From positions 6,167,875-6,231,874 of the forward strand of contig NC_133300.1 in NCBI RefSeq assembly GCF_005239225.2: 64,000 nt of DNA. Reading direction: 5' to 3'. Source of the stretch: Populus alba (taxonomy: Eukaryota > Streptophyta > Magnoliopsida > Malpighiales > Salicaceae). The notes under the pieces are model-generated. The model ran no database searches, was not told the origin of the DNA, and saw only the letters and a program-made list of their open reading frames with translations. The translations under genes were made by a program, and so were the position numbers. Positions 1 to 11,025 of the stretch are shown here, piece after piece. Positions within the stretch are counted from its first letter, which is position 1, and every line of letters begins with the position of its first letter.

Positions 1-368
1 TGTTCATCAACTTGATCAAAATGCAATCTCCAGCGATCCCAATCCCACACAGTTCCATCTTCCTCCTCCTCTTCCTCTCCAGTTTCTCCCTCCGTAACCC
101 CTTTATTGCCAACTCCCTTCTTAGTTGGATTCATATACGAATCGAAACTCTTAATCGCATTCTTAAACACAGCTTGCAACGCAGCGTCCCATCGCCACTG
201 AATCGAAGGATTATTTGAAGAGTCGGTGCAGCGACAGAGAGTGGAATCAGAAAGAAGCCTAGACAGAGGGTAGCGAGAAGGGAATTGTGGTTTTGGAGAG
301 GGGTATGGAAGTCTTTTCCTGGTTGTGAAGGTGAGTTTGTATGGAGATGGTGGTGAAATAGAAGCCAT
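1..368 (-). CDS. EX1: EXECUTER1-like plastid protein, N-terminal part (runs off the left edge)
   Basis: The minus strand opens with ATG at 368 and stays open to the window edge, giving about 122 residues. The N-terminus is rich in Ser, Pro and Arg with almost no acidic residues (MASISPPSPYKLTFTTRKRL), as expected for a chloroplast transit peptide. It is followed by LCRCTDSSNNPSIQWRWDAA, an acidic run of Glu, and WDWDRWRLHFDQVDE. The CRC block, the W-D-A-A-L-Q motif and the WDWDRW-HFDQVD motif match EXECUTER1 as I remember it. EXECUTER1 is a thylakoid-associated protein needed for nuclear responses to singlet oxygen. The rest of the gene lies left of the window. The paralogue EXECUTER2 is the main alternative. 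The call rests on remembered motifs and is fairly secure. Confidence 0.78.
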   Translation of the reverse strand, partial: MASISPPSPYKLTFTTRKRLPYPSPKPQFPSRYPLSRLLSDSTLCRCTDSSNNPSIQWRWDAALQAVFKNAIKSFDSYMNPTKKGVGNKGVTEGETGEEEEEEDGTVWDWDRWRLHFDQVDE

Positions 369-1911
369 ATAGAAAGAGAGGGTGAGGATTGTGGGTGAAA
401 TGGAGAGATTGGGGGCGGGGTGTGGAAGGGAAGAGAAGGGTGATGGAGAGGGTGTGGTGGTGGTGGAGCTCTTTAAATGGCTGTGGACCACTTTGAGATA
501 AGCATCATCATCATCAATTTTTTTTCTTCTTTCGTTTTTGCCCAAACTGTGACAACGTGTTTGATTTGTTAAATACTGTTTGGATTCTTTTTTCAGGCCC
601 AGCTCCAGCTAGTCACATGTCTTTACGCCTCTTTTTCTTTACCGCGCCGCCTAAGCTCAAATTTTTACCAACCCAGGATTTTTAGCCAGGATTGTATTTT
701 ATATACATTTCTAATTTGTATAAAAGTTTTTTATGAACTATCATATTTTTATTTTATAAATATATATATATAAGATACATTTATTTAATATAAATATTTA
801 TATAATAAATATTTGTTTCTCATTAATACATGTGTAATGAATTTTTATTCCCTTTTAAAACCTGTCTAGAAATGTGATTATGGTTACTTTTCAAAATAAT
901 TTTTACTAAAAAATATATTAAAATAATAATTTTATTTTTATTTTTTAAAATTTATTTTTGATATTAACACATTAAAATAATTTAAAAATACCAAAAAAAT
1001 ATTAATTTAAAAAAAATAAAAAAATTAATTTTTTTTTAAAAATACTTTTAAAATACAAAAAATAAACATGACTTTAATATTATTAGAGTGAAATAATTTA
1101 TCAATCATAAAAAATAAGGTTCAGAGTTATAAATACCTAGTAAACCGTCTAAATAAAATATTTATAATTTTTTCATTTTAACATACACAGTAACATCATT
1201 TTATCTTACAAAGCATTTATAACGTATTAAAAAATAAATAATATTATTCTTAGAATTTAATATTTTTTTGCATATTAGTTATTATATTTTTTATATAAAA
1301 AAATATTGATTTAAATATTTGAAAGTATTTAAAAAAAAAAAACAATTACAAGTATTAAGATTCGTACATCAAATTGCCACCCTTTTCGATTATGGAAAAT
1401 AGACCAGGGATTTCTATGTCAAGTTACTGCATTTTTAATCACTGTGAATGAATCAAATAGTTAGTTAAGCTTATGAAGGTTGGGAACATTATAAAGTTAG
1501 TTAAACGGTGTGAAAATTTTATTGTACCTCTAAACATAGATTATTATAGATTTCAATAATAAATTTTACCGTGAATTATGGCATTGAAATTTACATGTGT
1601 ATATTGTGTAATTAAAAGAATCAGGAGGGTATTTTAGTATTTTTCATGTTATATTTTTTAATTAAAAAGTTATTGGTACATGTTCCACATGCCACATTGA
1701 AAGGGTGACGCCCGTGCCATTAAAAAGACACGTGAAACGCTTCCTGGTAGTCAAATCTAGTCATTCGCCATCAAAATAGATGCGCAGTCGTGTCTTCTTC
1801 TACATGGTGCGACGTATGTAGCCATATTATTATTGGATTGCCATCGGTAATCAACTACTAAATTGCATAATTGTCCTTTCATTGTTTTGTTGTTTCCTTG
1901 GGTCTGGCAGC
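369..1911. other. Intergenic, AT-rich; upstream region of the EX1-like gene
   Basis: The first 120 bases beyond the EX1 start are purine-rich on the + strand (GA and GGT runs) and probably hold its 5' leader and promoter. From about 700 onward the sequence is AT-rich with many A and T runs. I see no coding potential, RNA gene or clear transposon end. Confidence 0.5.
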
Positions 1912-2140
1912 CTTACTCTTTTATCTTTTAGTGACTTATATTTAAACTTTTGGTTTAGGGGTATTTGAGTCTTTTCATCTTACTCAATGATCATTCAAAG
2001 ATTATTTGCTTATTGTTTGCTTGAATCTGGCATGACTGTCAAATCTTACCCTTTTACCTTTTAGTGACTTATATTTAAACTTTAGGTTTATGAGTATTTG
2101 GATCTTTTCATCTTACTCAATGGTTATTAAAAGATTATTT
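1912..2140 (+). repeat. Imperfect tandem duplication, two copies with a period of about 133 bp
   Basis: The block around GTGACTTATATTTAAACTTT at 1931 recurs at 2064, followed in both by GGTTTA, a GTATTTG motif and TCTTTTCATCTTACTCAATG. The copies differ at scattered positions, so the duplication is not new. No gene is involved. Confidence 0.7.
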
Positions 2141-3571
2141 GGGGGTGGGGGTGTATGCATCTTTTTCAATTTCTCATATAGTCAAAGTACTTTTTTACCA
2201 CTAGAGTAAATAAAAATTAAAATTGTTGGCTAAGAGTTTTTTTTAACTTTTCATAATATTCATAACATTAAAAAGATTTCTTTGCTCTCATGATTAAAAA
2301 AGGATAGACTGCTAAAAAAAAATATTTTAGATTTTTTTACAATAACGCTTTTAATCTCAAGAAAAACAAAAAAGTAGCTTGCGTTTAATGTTTTTGCAAC
2401 ACACAAGTGTCTTAGGTTTGATACCTATGCTGGAACCAAGCTAATTGGGTTTGGTAACATGCTAGACCCAAGTACTATAAATCTGACATGGTTTCCAGAC
2501 CCAATGCTTTTGGGTTTGATTTGAATTTGACATGATGGGAAGATAAAAAATGTTTAAAACTTTCTATAAATTCTTAATATATTTTTAACATTTTAAAAAA
2601 TAATATTAAACCACTGCGAACATTATACTAGGATATTACATCCACATATTGTTTTGTAGCAAAAACCAAGAGAAGAGCATGAGCAGCCCTCTCAGCCTCG
2701 CCATAAATTCAAAAGACAAAACACTTTAGAAAGTTGTCTTTTATGATAAATGGCTTTGATTTCTATGTTAGAAGTTTATATTAAGAGATGGCTTACTACA
2801 ATGAATCCACTATTTAGGACTTAGGTGGTGTGGAATACGACGTTAGATAAAAGAGAAGGATATGCCATCTGAAAAATATTTTAGCATGGAAAACCAACTT
2901 CTTTGAATGGATTGTTCAACGAATCTATACAATATGTTATTGATCTACGGAAAACAATGGATATCTCATTGACTATTGAATAAACTTTATCATTTTTCTT
3001 AAATCATCAACATCAATATTTTTGACATGTCAAACTAAGTTTTATAACTATACATTAATGGTTTTTTTTAATTGAAAATAAAAGTTTAAAACCCGAAAAA
3101 AAATACTAAATAAGAAAAATTAGATCCAATAAAATTATAGAATAAGGTAAAAAACAACTTTGATGGTGGATCTAAATAATTTAATAATCTTTATTAATTA
3201 GGTCTATAGTAAAACTATAATTTGCTAATCAATCTGTTTCTGTGTCAACCTATAACTAGGGTATAATTTGCATCAATCTTAACGGTTGACCTTGAATACA
3301 AGCTGAACCATCAATGAACACTGTTCATTTTGGAATCAGACTATACATTATTTATGCAGAGTCAATGATATTTCACCAGAGTCAAAACAAAGCAGTTTGA
3401 GACATTATCGTGACTATCCTAAGTTTACACAATATATGTAGGCAGAGTAACAATATCCCACTAGATACCCCTCCTAAATGACACTCCAGTTCCATAAGCA
3501 ACCAAAAACAAAAAATTGATTTGCATGCAAGTCCAGTTGTTGAGATAAACAAAATTGACATGACCGGAAAA
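2141..3571. other. Intergenic, no gene seen; proximal part may be 3' flank of the trihelix pseudogene
   Basis: AT-rich sequence with a G run near 2,140 and A or T runs. The stretch 3,380-3,571 directly follows the stop of the minus-strand trihelix pseudogene and could be its old 3' untranslated region. No poly(A) tract marks a processed copy. Confidence 0.4.
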
Positions 3572-4573
3572 TCAATTAAAATCAACACCCATTTCCTTGC
3601 GTTTCAACTCTAATGCCACCCGCTCATCCTCAAGCTTCATCCTTTCATTTCCCATCCTCAGTTTTTCCAGTTTACGGTCTATTTTCTTACTAAATATTTG
3701 CCATTTGAATTGTTGTTTTTCCAATTCCAACATCTCTTATTGAGTTTTTAGATTCTGTTCTTCCAACTGAAGTGTGCGAGATTTCATATATCCACTACTT
3801 CTGCAACCAAGATGCTCTTGAACTTTCAGGAGAGACTTGATTTTCCCCAAAATCATCATGATCATCAGTTTCAATCTCTTGATCATCTTCATCAAGATCA
3901 TCACGTTGGTTTCTCCTTACATCATCGTTGTTATGATCATCTCTACTTCTTAGAGCCAACTATAGGGAACGCTGCAAAGCTGGATCATAAGGCAGGTGCA
4001 ACCTATTTCCATTATGATAGCTAGGAACACATTTCTTCATAGAAGAGATGATGCTTTGAGCTTAATATCTTCCTAACATCATCCTTATCCTTCTCTGTTA
4101 AATAATCTATAACATCTAAAAGTGCAGGGTTTTCCACAACCTGACAAGAAGTGCCCCTCCCAGGCATATCATTGAGCCTTTATACCTTTTATTAAGGTCA
4201 TTGAATTTATCCTCACGTACACTGCTGTGGAGAAACATGAAAACCTATTTCAGCCGTGACTTTTGAAATTGATTTTCACTTGCCTTTTTTCTGCAAAACT
4301 GTGAATATCCTACGCATTCCACCACCACAATTTGAAGTCACATCCTCACCAATATAAGACATGACAGTTATCAAGAGCCTCACCATCTTATCAGTCCACT
4401 TAACATGGTGCCACCGAGTCCTTTTTTTTCCCTCTTCTTACATCATTGTGACCATCAACACCTTCTTTGTTGTAGCTTGGCTCATCCTCATCACTGACTG
4501 AATTTTTCCTCCCATCTCCTTTATTGTAATCAGTCATGGACATGTTTTGATCAGAGTTGTGCATGGCCTCCAT
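3572..4573 (-). pseudogene. Trihelix (Myb/SANT-like) transcription factor pseudogene
   Basis: Read on the minus strand from ATG at 4573, the pieces give an acidic, Asn-rich leader, then a trihelix-like DNA-binding region containing WTDKMVRLLI, SPQQCEDKFNDLNKRYK-like sequence and LPYDPALQRS. A C-terminal Glu/Lys-rich coiled coil of LQLEEQ and MLELEKQQF type follows, ending at TGA 3572-3574. This is the layout of trihelix factors of the Arabidopsis At1g21200/At3g10040 type, from memory. The reading frame is broken several times: a frame slip in the A run near 4,430, a stop at 4276-4278 where relatives have Trp (GK-W-KS), further slips, and a TAA in the coiled coil. No introns are needed to follow it, so it may be an intron-poor gene or an old retrocopy. 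A Copia element begins 31 bases upstream of the ATG. Confidence 0.7.
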
Positions 4574-4604
4574 TATTAAATTTTAGTATAATTTTATTAT
4601 TTTT

Positions 4605-4816
4605 TGATAAGTGGATTGTGTATTTGTAGGAGTTAACCGTTTCTTAACTGTTTCTGTTAGCAACTATAATGCTAACACAACATTCACGTGATATTTCTTT
4701 TGTTTTCTGTTACTACTATAAGGCTATATATAGCCAAGTTCATTCAATAAAAAGGTGTGGAAGTATATGCATTTACAAAGCCTTGATTTCATTCTATGAC
4801 CAAAGGTTTCTTAATA
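4605..4816 (+). repeat. 5' LTR of the Copia element
   Basis: 212 bp, starting TGATAAGTGG. It contains a TATA-like CTATATATAG near 4,728 and an AATAAA at 4747. Its last bases read TTCTTAATA where the 3' LTR has TTCTCAACA, so the terminal CA has been lost here. Confidence 0.92.
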
Positions 4817-4818
4817 AT

Positions 4819-4830
4819 TGGTATCAGAGT
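4819..4830 (+). other. Primer-binding site, initiator Met tRNA type
   Basis: TGGTATCAGAGT lies two bases after the 5' LTR. TGGTATCAGAGC is the standard plant Copia site complementary to the 3' end of initiator methionine tRNA; the last base differs here. Confidence 0.88.
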
Positions 4831-4868
4831 CGCATCTTTGAATTATTCCAAGCACGAGTGTGAGAGGT

Positions 4869-7800
4869 ATGTCTAGCGAAGGAAATTTTGTTCAGCCGTC
4901 CATTCCTCGGTTTGATGGTCACTATGATCATTGGAGCATGCTTATGGAAAATTTTTTGCGTTCAAAAGAATTCTGGGGATTGGTAGAGCTTGGCTATGAT
5001 GAGCCAGTAAGTGGATTTGTGCAAACGGATGCATAAAGGAAGAAAATGGATGAGTTGAAAATGAAGGATCTCAAGGTGAAGAATTATCTCTTCCAAGCCT
5101 TAGACCGCACAATTATTGACACGATTCTAAAAAAGGATACTGCCAAAGATATTTGGGATGCCATGAAGAAAAGGTTTGAAGGGAATGCAAGAGTCAAGAA
5201 GTCTCATCTTCAAGGACTACGACGATAATTTGAAACCTTGGATATGAAATTCTTCGAAGGAGTTACATAATACTTTTCTAGAGTCATGACAGTGGCAAAC
5301 AAGATGAGAGTCTATGGAGAAGAGATGGAGGATGTGAAGATTGTAGAGAAAATTCTTCGTACTCTCACATAAAAATTTAACTACATTGTTTATTGTATAG
5401 AGGAGTCAAAAGACATTGATAATCTTTCTGTGGATGAACTTCAAAGCTCATTAATTATGAATGAGCAGAAGTTTTGAAAAAATCATGGTGAAGAACAAGT
5501 TTTAAAGGTTACATTGGAAGAAGGGAAAGGTAGAGGATGAGGTAAGACTGTTTATAGGGGTAGAGGAAAAGGAAGAGGTAGCAATAGTAACAGTTTCAAC
5601 AAGGCTACAGTTGAATGCTATCGGTGTCATAGACTGGGCCATTTCCAGTATGAGTGCCTTTCTTGGAATAAAAAAGTCAACTATACCAAGGATATTGATA
5701 AGAAAGATGAGATGTTGTTGATGTCCTATGTAGAAGAAAATAGAGCTAAAGAAAGAGATGTATGGTCCTCAATTCAGGATGCTCAAATCACATGTGTGGA
5801 GATAGAACCATGCTCAGTAAGATTGATGACAGTTTTTGGCAATTGGTAAGGTTAGGAAACAACACCAGTATAAATGTGATGAGCAAAGGAAGTGTGAAGC
5901 TACATTTGAATGGAATCAATCTTACTGTGACTGAATTATATTATGTCCTAAAACTCAAGAATAATCTTTTGAGCATGGGAAGTTTCAAAAGAAGGGTTTG
6001 GCAATTCTGATTTAGGAAGGAATATGCAAGATCTACCACCCTTATAAAGGTTTGATCATTAAGACAAACATGAGTGCCAACAGGATGTTCATTCTACTAA
6101 CTCAATCACAAGCGACATCCCAGTAACAACACAATGAGTGTCTCCATACAAGCTCACAAAAACAGCAGAATCTATCATAACTTTGGCATCATAGATATGA
6201 ACATCTAAGCTATAAAGGTTTAACGACTCTGCAGAGCAAAAAAATGATACGTGGTCTTCCGACATTTATTGTCTCAGATGAATTGTGCACAGACTGCATC
6301 ATTGGGAAGCATCATTGTGATCCTATACCAAGGAAAAGTTCTTGGAGAGCAAGTCAAGTATTAGGTCTCATCCTTTCAGATATTTGCGGTTCAATTATCT
6401 CTATGTCATATAGCAACAAAAAATACACTCTGTGTTTTATAGATGACTATAGTAACAAGTCATGGATATATTTTATGCTCAAAAAATCAGAAGCACTGAG
6501 CCATTTCAAGTGTTTTAAGAAGATGGTGGAGAATGAGACAGGCCTATTTATTAAGTGTCTACGAACAGATAGAAGAGGCGAGTTCACCTCACTTGAATTC
6601 AACAAATTTTGTGAGCAAAATGGCATTAAATGGCAATTGACAATGCCTACACCCCTCAATAAAATAGTGTAGTTGAACAAAAGAATAGAACAATAATGAA
6701 CATGGTTCTTGCACTAATATATGAGAAGAAAGTTCCAAAAACACTTTGGGCAGAGGCAATAAACTGCAGCAATTATGTGCTGAACAGATGTCCAACCTTG
6801 ATGGTAAAAAACATCACACTAGCAGAGGCGTGAAGTGGAGTTAAGCCATCTGTTGATATTTTCGTGTCTTCGGGTGCATATCACATGTTTATATGCCAGA
6901 GGTACAAAGAACTAAACTTGACAATAGAAGTCTTAAATGTATATTTTTAGGTGTTAGTGAGGAATCCAAGGGCTATAGGCTATTCAACCCGATTGCAAAA
7001 AGAGTAGTAGTAAGTAGAGATGTGATATTTGAAAAGGAGAAACAATGGGATTGGGATAAGAGCTTTGAAGAGCGGATGTTAATGGATTTAGAATGGGGAG
7101 ATGGAGATGGAGAAGGAGTAAATGGTATCAATGATAATAGCATCGAACATAAGGATAATTATAGTGAGGATAATGAGGGAGATGCATGCGCTGATAATAG
7201 AGATAGTGAGGATAATAAGGGAGATGTATGCACTGATAATAGAGACAATAAGGATAATGAAGGAGGTACGAGAATGAGAAAACCTCCAGCATGGATGAAG
7301 GATTATGTTACTGGGGAGAGTCTTGGTTCTTCTGAAAATGAAGAATTGGCTCTGATAATGTCAAGTGATCCGATGCATTATAAAGAAGCAGTGAAAGATA
7401 CAAACTGGAGATTGGTTATGGACAATGAAATCAAGTCCATAGAGAAGAACAAGACATAGACATTAGTTACATTGCCTGTTGAAGTCAAGAAAATTAGGGT
7501 GAAATGGATTTACAAAACCAAGTATAATGAGCATGGAGAGTTTGAGAAGCACAAAGCATGTTTCGTGGCTAAAGGGTACACACAAAAACATGGAATAGAC
7601 TACACAAAAGTATATGCTCCAATGACAAAGATTGAAACTGTGAGGATGATAGTGGTTTTAGCAGCTCAAAAAAACTAGAATATTTTCCAGTTGGATGTGA
7701 AGTCAACCTTCCTTCATGGTGAACTTTATGAAAATGTGTATGTTGAACAACTAAAGGGCTACGAGATTAAGGGAAGTGAGGACAAAGTCTACAAGCTGCA

Positions 7801-8845
7801 CAAGGCTCTATATGGCCTAAAGCAAGATCCATGAGCTTGGTTCAGTCGCATAGAAAATTACTTTGTCAATGAGGGTTTTGAAAAATGTCCAAATGAGCAG
7901 ACACTCTTCACCAAACGGAGCAAAGAAGGTAAAATGCTTATTGTAAGTGTTTATGTTAATGATCTAATATATACTGGTGATGATGAAGAGATGATGAGTA
8001 GTTTCAAGTGTTTAATGATGCAAGTTTTTGAGATGACTAATCTAGGGAAAATGAAGTTCTTTCTTGGCATTGAAGTATCATAACAAAGTGATGGTATCTT
8101 CATTTGCCAAAAGAAATATGCACTAGAGATTTTGAAGTGATTTGGAATGATAGAAATTCATGAAGTCAATAGCTTGATTATTCCAGGTTCCAAGATGGAG
8201 TTGTAGTTGATGAATCATTTTACAATCAAATCGTAGGGAGTCTCATGTATCTCACTTCAACTTGTCCAAACTTAGTTTATAGTGTAAGTTTGATTAGCAG
8301 ATACATGGCTAAACCTATAGAACTTAAAGGATACATGAGGATACTTAAAGGGTACTTTTGATTATGGAATCATGTATAAGAAAAGGAGCTCAAATGACTT
8401 AATTGCTTACACCGACAATGACTATGCTGGTGACTTAGATGATAAAAAAATCACTTCCGGTTATGTTTTTCTTTTAAGTTTTGGGGCAGTGTTTTAGTAA
8501 TCAAAGAAACAGCTAATTATTACATTGTTAACCACAGAGGCAGAGTTTGTGGCAGCTGCAGGGTGTGCAAGTCAAGTGGTGTGGATGAGAAGAGTTTTGG
8601 ATGAGCTGGGACATGTTCAGAAGAAGAGTACCATAGTTATATGTGACAATAGCTCCATTATTAAATTGTCAAAAAATCCTGTAATGCATAGGAGAAGCAA
8701 GCATATTGATGTTCGCTTTCATTTCTTGAGAGAATTCGCTAACGATGAAATTATTAAACTGCTGCATTGTGGAACAGAAGAACAGACTGCATATGTGATG
8801 ACAAAACCATTGAAGTTGAAATCTTTCCAGAAGTTTAGAAGTTAG
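4869..8845 (+). pseudogene. Copia gag-pol, decayed
   Basis: Gag starts MSSEGNFVQPSIPRFDGHYD at 4869 and ends in a zinc knuckle CYRCHRLGHFQYEC (5616-5657). Protease follows as VLNSGCSNHM at 5765-5794; the catalytic Asp of D-S-G is Asn (codon 5771-5773). Integrase (about 6,250-6,700) keeps FIDDYS and LRTDRRGEF. Between integrase and RT lies an acidic Asp/Asn repeat (about 7,140-7,265). RT keeps [11 protein letters not shown] and ALYGLKQ, but the YVDD box is YVND (Asn codon 7958-7960). RNase H keeps TTEAEF and CDNSS and ends at TAG 8843-8845. In-frame stops occur at 5034, 5226, 5268, 5370, 5475, 5538, 7457, 7676, 7832, 8081, 8138, 8495 and 8498, plus frame slips, for example between gag and protease near 5,764. 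Confidence 0.92.
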
Positions 8846-8898
8846 ATGGGAAGGTGTAAGGCTACTAAGCTAAACTAACTATGTATCACAATTAGTTT

Positions 8899-8909
8899 AG
8901 GGGAAGGAT
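8899..8909 (+). other. Polypurine tract
   Basis: AGGGGAAGGAT sits directly before the 3' LTR, where second-strand priming is expected. Confidence 0.85.
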
Positions 8910-9121
8910 TGATAAGTGGATTGTGTATTTGTAGGGGTTAACCGTTTCTTAACTGTTTCTGTTAGCAACTGTACTGCTAACACAACATTCACGTGATATT
9001 TCTTTTGTTTTCTGTTACTACTATAAGGCTATATATAGCCAAGTTCATTCAATAAGAAGGTGTGGAAGTATATACAATTATAGAGCCTTGATTTCATTCT
9101 GTGACCAAAGGTTTCTCAACA
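8910..9121 (+). repeat. 3' LTR of the Copia element
   Basis: 212 bp, TGATAAG to CTCAACA, about 95% identical by eye to the 5' LTR with no length difference. Confidence 0.92.
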
Positions 9122-9126
9122 TTTTC

Positions 9127-9640
9127 AGATTTTAATTATATGTGTGCATAAACATTTAAAATATAGGGATAAATAAAAGTTTTATGAATTCTTTCATTCA
9201 AATGAGTTAAAAATAATGTAAGACCATGACCAGATGTGTATATATATACACATGTATAAAATAAAGATCTAATTTAATAACTAAAAAGAATTAATCTTAT
9301 TCAACAAATTTGGGTTCGAGGAGAATTAGCCATTTGAAAAGAAAAAAAAATAGTAAAGCTTGTTGGCTTGGATTTGGGATTTTTTTATTATCTCTTTTAA
9401 TTTTTTAATTAGTATAGTGGTAAACCTTATTGGCTTGAATTTGAGGGTTTTTATTATTATCTTTTTTAATTAGTATAGTGGTTAAATTTATTTTATCCAA
9501 AATAGCATAACTTAAAACTTATATATGAAAATAGTTCAATTTGTTAAGGCTTGCATGTCCTACATGCCCGACCAATTAAGATGTAGATCTAGCATGTGAG
9601 ACCAATGAGATGTGCATGTCTCTTATGCACGACCAATAGA
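9127..9640. other. Intergenic, no gene seen
   Basis: AT-rich sequence. It holds a short direct repeat around 9,361-9,480 (GGCTTGGATTTG and GGCTTGAATTTG blocks, each followed by TTAGTATAGTGG) and a second around 9,550-9,640 built on CATGTC and CGACCAAT words. Confidence 0.4.
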
Positions 9641-9649
9641 ATTAGAAAA

Positions 9650-9818
9650 AAAATCAACTGGCCAGGTTTTAGGTTTGCTTTCTAGAAATCACTGGTTCGA
9701 GTCTCACAAACCTCAGAACCACCGGAGGCTTACATGGTCGTTAACTTCATAGCTCGTGAGATTAGTCAAGGTGCACGTAAGCTGACTAGAACACTCACGT
9801 TAATTAAAAAAAATATAT
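9650..9818 (+). mobile_element. Old SINE copy
   Basis: A tRNA-type B box, GGTTCGAGTC, lies at 9694-9703. The 3' half (GGCTTACATGGTCGTTAACT, then GAGATTAGTCAAGGTGCACG, then CACTCACGTTAATTAAAAAA) matches the SINE at 40,046-40,242 block by block with many substitutions. It ends in an A-rich tail near 9,810. The left end and target duplications are not clear, so the boundaries are approximate. Confidence 0.7.
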
Positions 9819-10172
9819 TGAAAAATTGTTTTTCATTTTCTTCTTATTTCTATCTCCTTTCTTATGTCACCCTTATCTTTCCTCTCTCGATCTCTCTCTC
9901 TCCACCATGATTTCTCTCTAAATTGTTTATGTGAATTGTGTTGAATATTATTTGTTGAAGTTTTTTTTTTCATAGAGATAGAAATGCCAGAAAAAACCTT
10001 AGCCATTGTAATTTTAAGATCGAGCATCTATAGCCTATGTATCTCAATAAATTGTGTTATTTTTATAAATAACTTTTTAACCATGTTATTTTAAATAAAA
10101 AAATTTTGTTGCTAATTTTCTTTTTTAAAAAAAACTCTCCTTGAGACCTTGGGTTATTATGGTAGCGTTTTA
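9819..10172. other. Intergenic with a TC-rich stretch
   Basis: A pyrimidine-rich run of TCTC words lies at about 9,875-9,905. No gene, RNA or mobile element is visible. Confidence 0.4.
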
Positions 10173-10843
10173 GAGTGCGTTTGATATTGTGATAGTTTTT
10201 TATGGTTGTGATTTGAAAAAATTATTTTATAAAAAGTACTTTTAATTGAAGTTGGGTTGTTAAAATATATGTTTGGTTAAAACTGTGGTTAAAATTGAAG
10301 TTGAATAAAAAGTTGTTTAATGTGTTTGGTTAAGAATACTTCGAAAATTGAGGTTATAATAACTAAAAAAAGATATATATTAATATTGACGGTTTTTAAT
10401 TTCAATATTGTAGATTTAACTACTATTATTACATCATGAAATAAACAATATTTTATATAAAATATTTTTCATTATTCTATTAAACTATCTGTAATTCCAT
10501 CACGTATGAAATCCATCCGACAAGGAATACAATTTTCATAGCTTCTTGAGCGTACAACAACATCAGGTAAAATATCATCGAAACAAAATTGGGATTGCGA
10601 TCAAATTCTACAAATGTCACGTCATCATACGATCTCCTTCTAATGTAATTATGTAGTGCCATTGATTAATGTTAAACACTAGTTTTTTTTTTTTTTTTAT
10701 AGAACACAACATCTGAGAATTTTTTGTTGGATTTTGTTTTTATATTTATGAGGTCAGATTGGTCCAACGTATTTAGGTTTGGGTTAGATTGGTTCGACCA
10801 TGAACAATGGAGACTGAAGAGTGAATTATAATTCACTCTCCGC
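10173..10843 (+). mobile_element. Harbinger-like non-autonomous element, left part (split by the hAT insertion)
   Basis: This region aligns along its length with 41,445-42,010. Shared words include AAAAAGTACTTTTAATTGA, ATTGTAGATTTAACTA, ATTACATCATGAAATAAA, and a GATCAAATTCTACAAAT block. Its left end GAGTGCGTTTGATATTG follows TTA, in keeping with a TWA target site. The element continues at 14,908 after the hAT and fades out near 15,050 without the right terminus seen in the other copy. It has no transposase and so is non-autonomous. Confidence 0.7.
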
Positions 10844-10863
10844 CAAGGTTGTTAAAATCGCGA

Positions 10864-11025
10864 TTCAACTCGTAAAATCGTACGATTTTACGAGTCAATA
10901 TAGGCTAAACGTGCTAAATCGTTCACAAAAATCGGAAAGTGATAAAATCGGGTCAAAATCGGGTAAAATCGTTAAAATCGGGTAAAATCGCTCAAAATCG
11001 CGATTTTACTAACGATTTTACGCTT
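10864..11025 (+). repeat. hAT left subterminal repeats (AAAATCG family)
   Basis: About ten copies of AAAATCG or its complement CGATTTT lie within 160 bp, in both orientations. Subterminal arrays like this are the usual transposase binding sites in hAT elements (family knowledge). Confidence 0.75.

Larger units (their letters stand above)
4605..9121 (+). mobile_element. Ty1/copia LTR retrotransposon, full length, inactive
   Basis: The element has two 212-bp LTRs starting TGATAAG, a primer-binding site, gag, protease, integrase, reverse transcriptase and RNase H in the order PR-IN-RT-RH that defines Ty1/copia, a polypurine tract, and a second LTR ending CA. The 5-bp flanks are TTTTT and TTTTC, an imperfect target duplication. 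By eye the LTRs differ at about 11 of 212 positions, so the insertion is old. The coding part has many stops and frame slips and mutated catalytic residues, so it cannot encode its own movement. It is inserted just upstream of the trihelix pseudogene, in the opposite direction. Confidence 0.93.
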
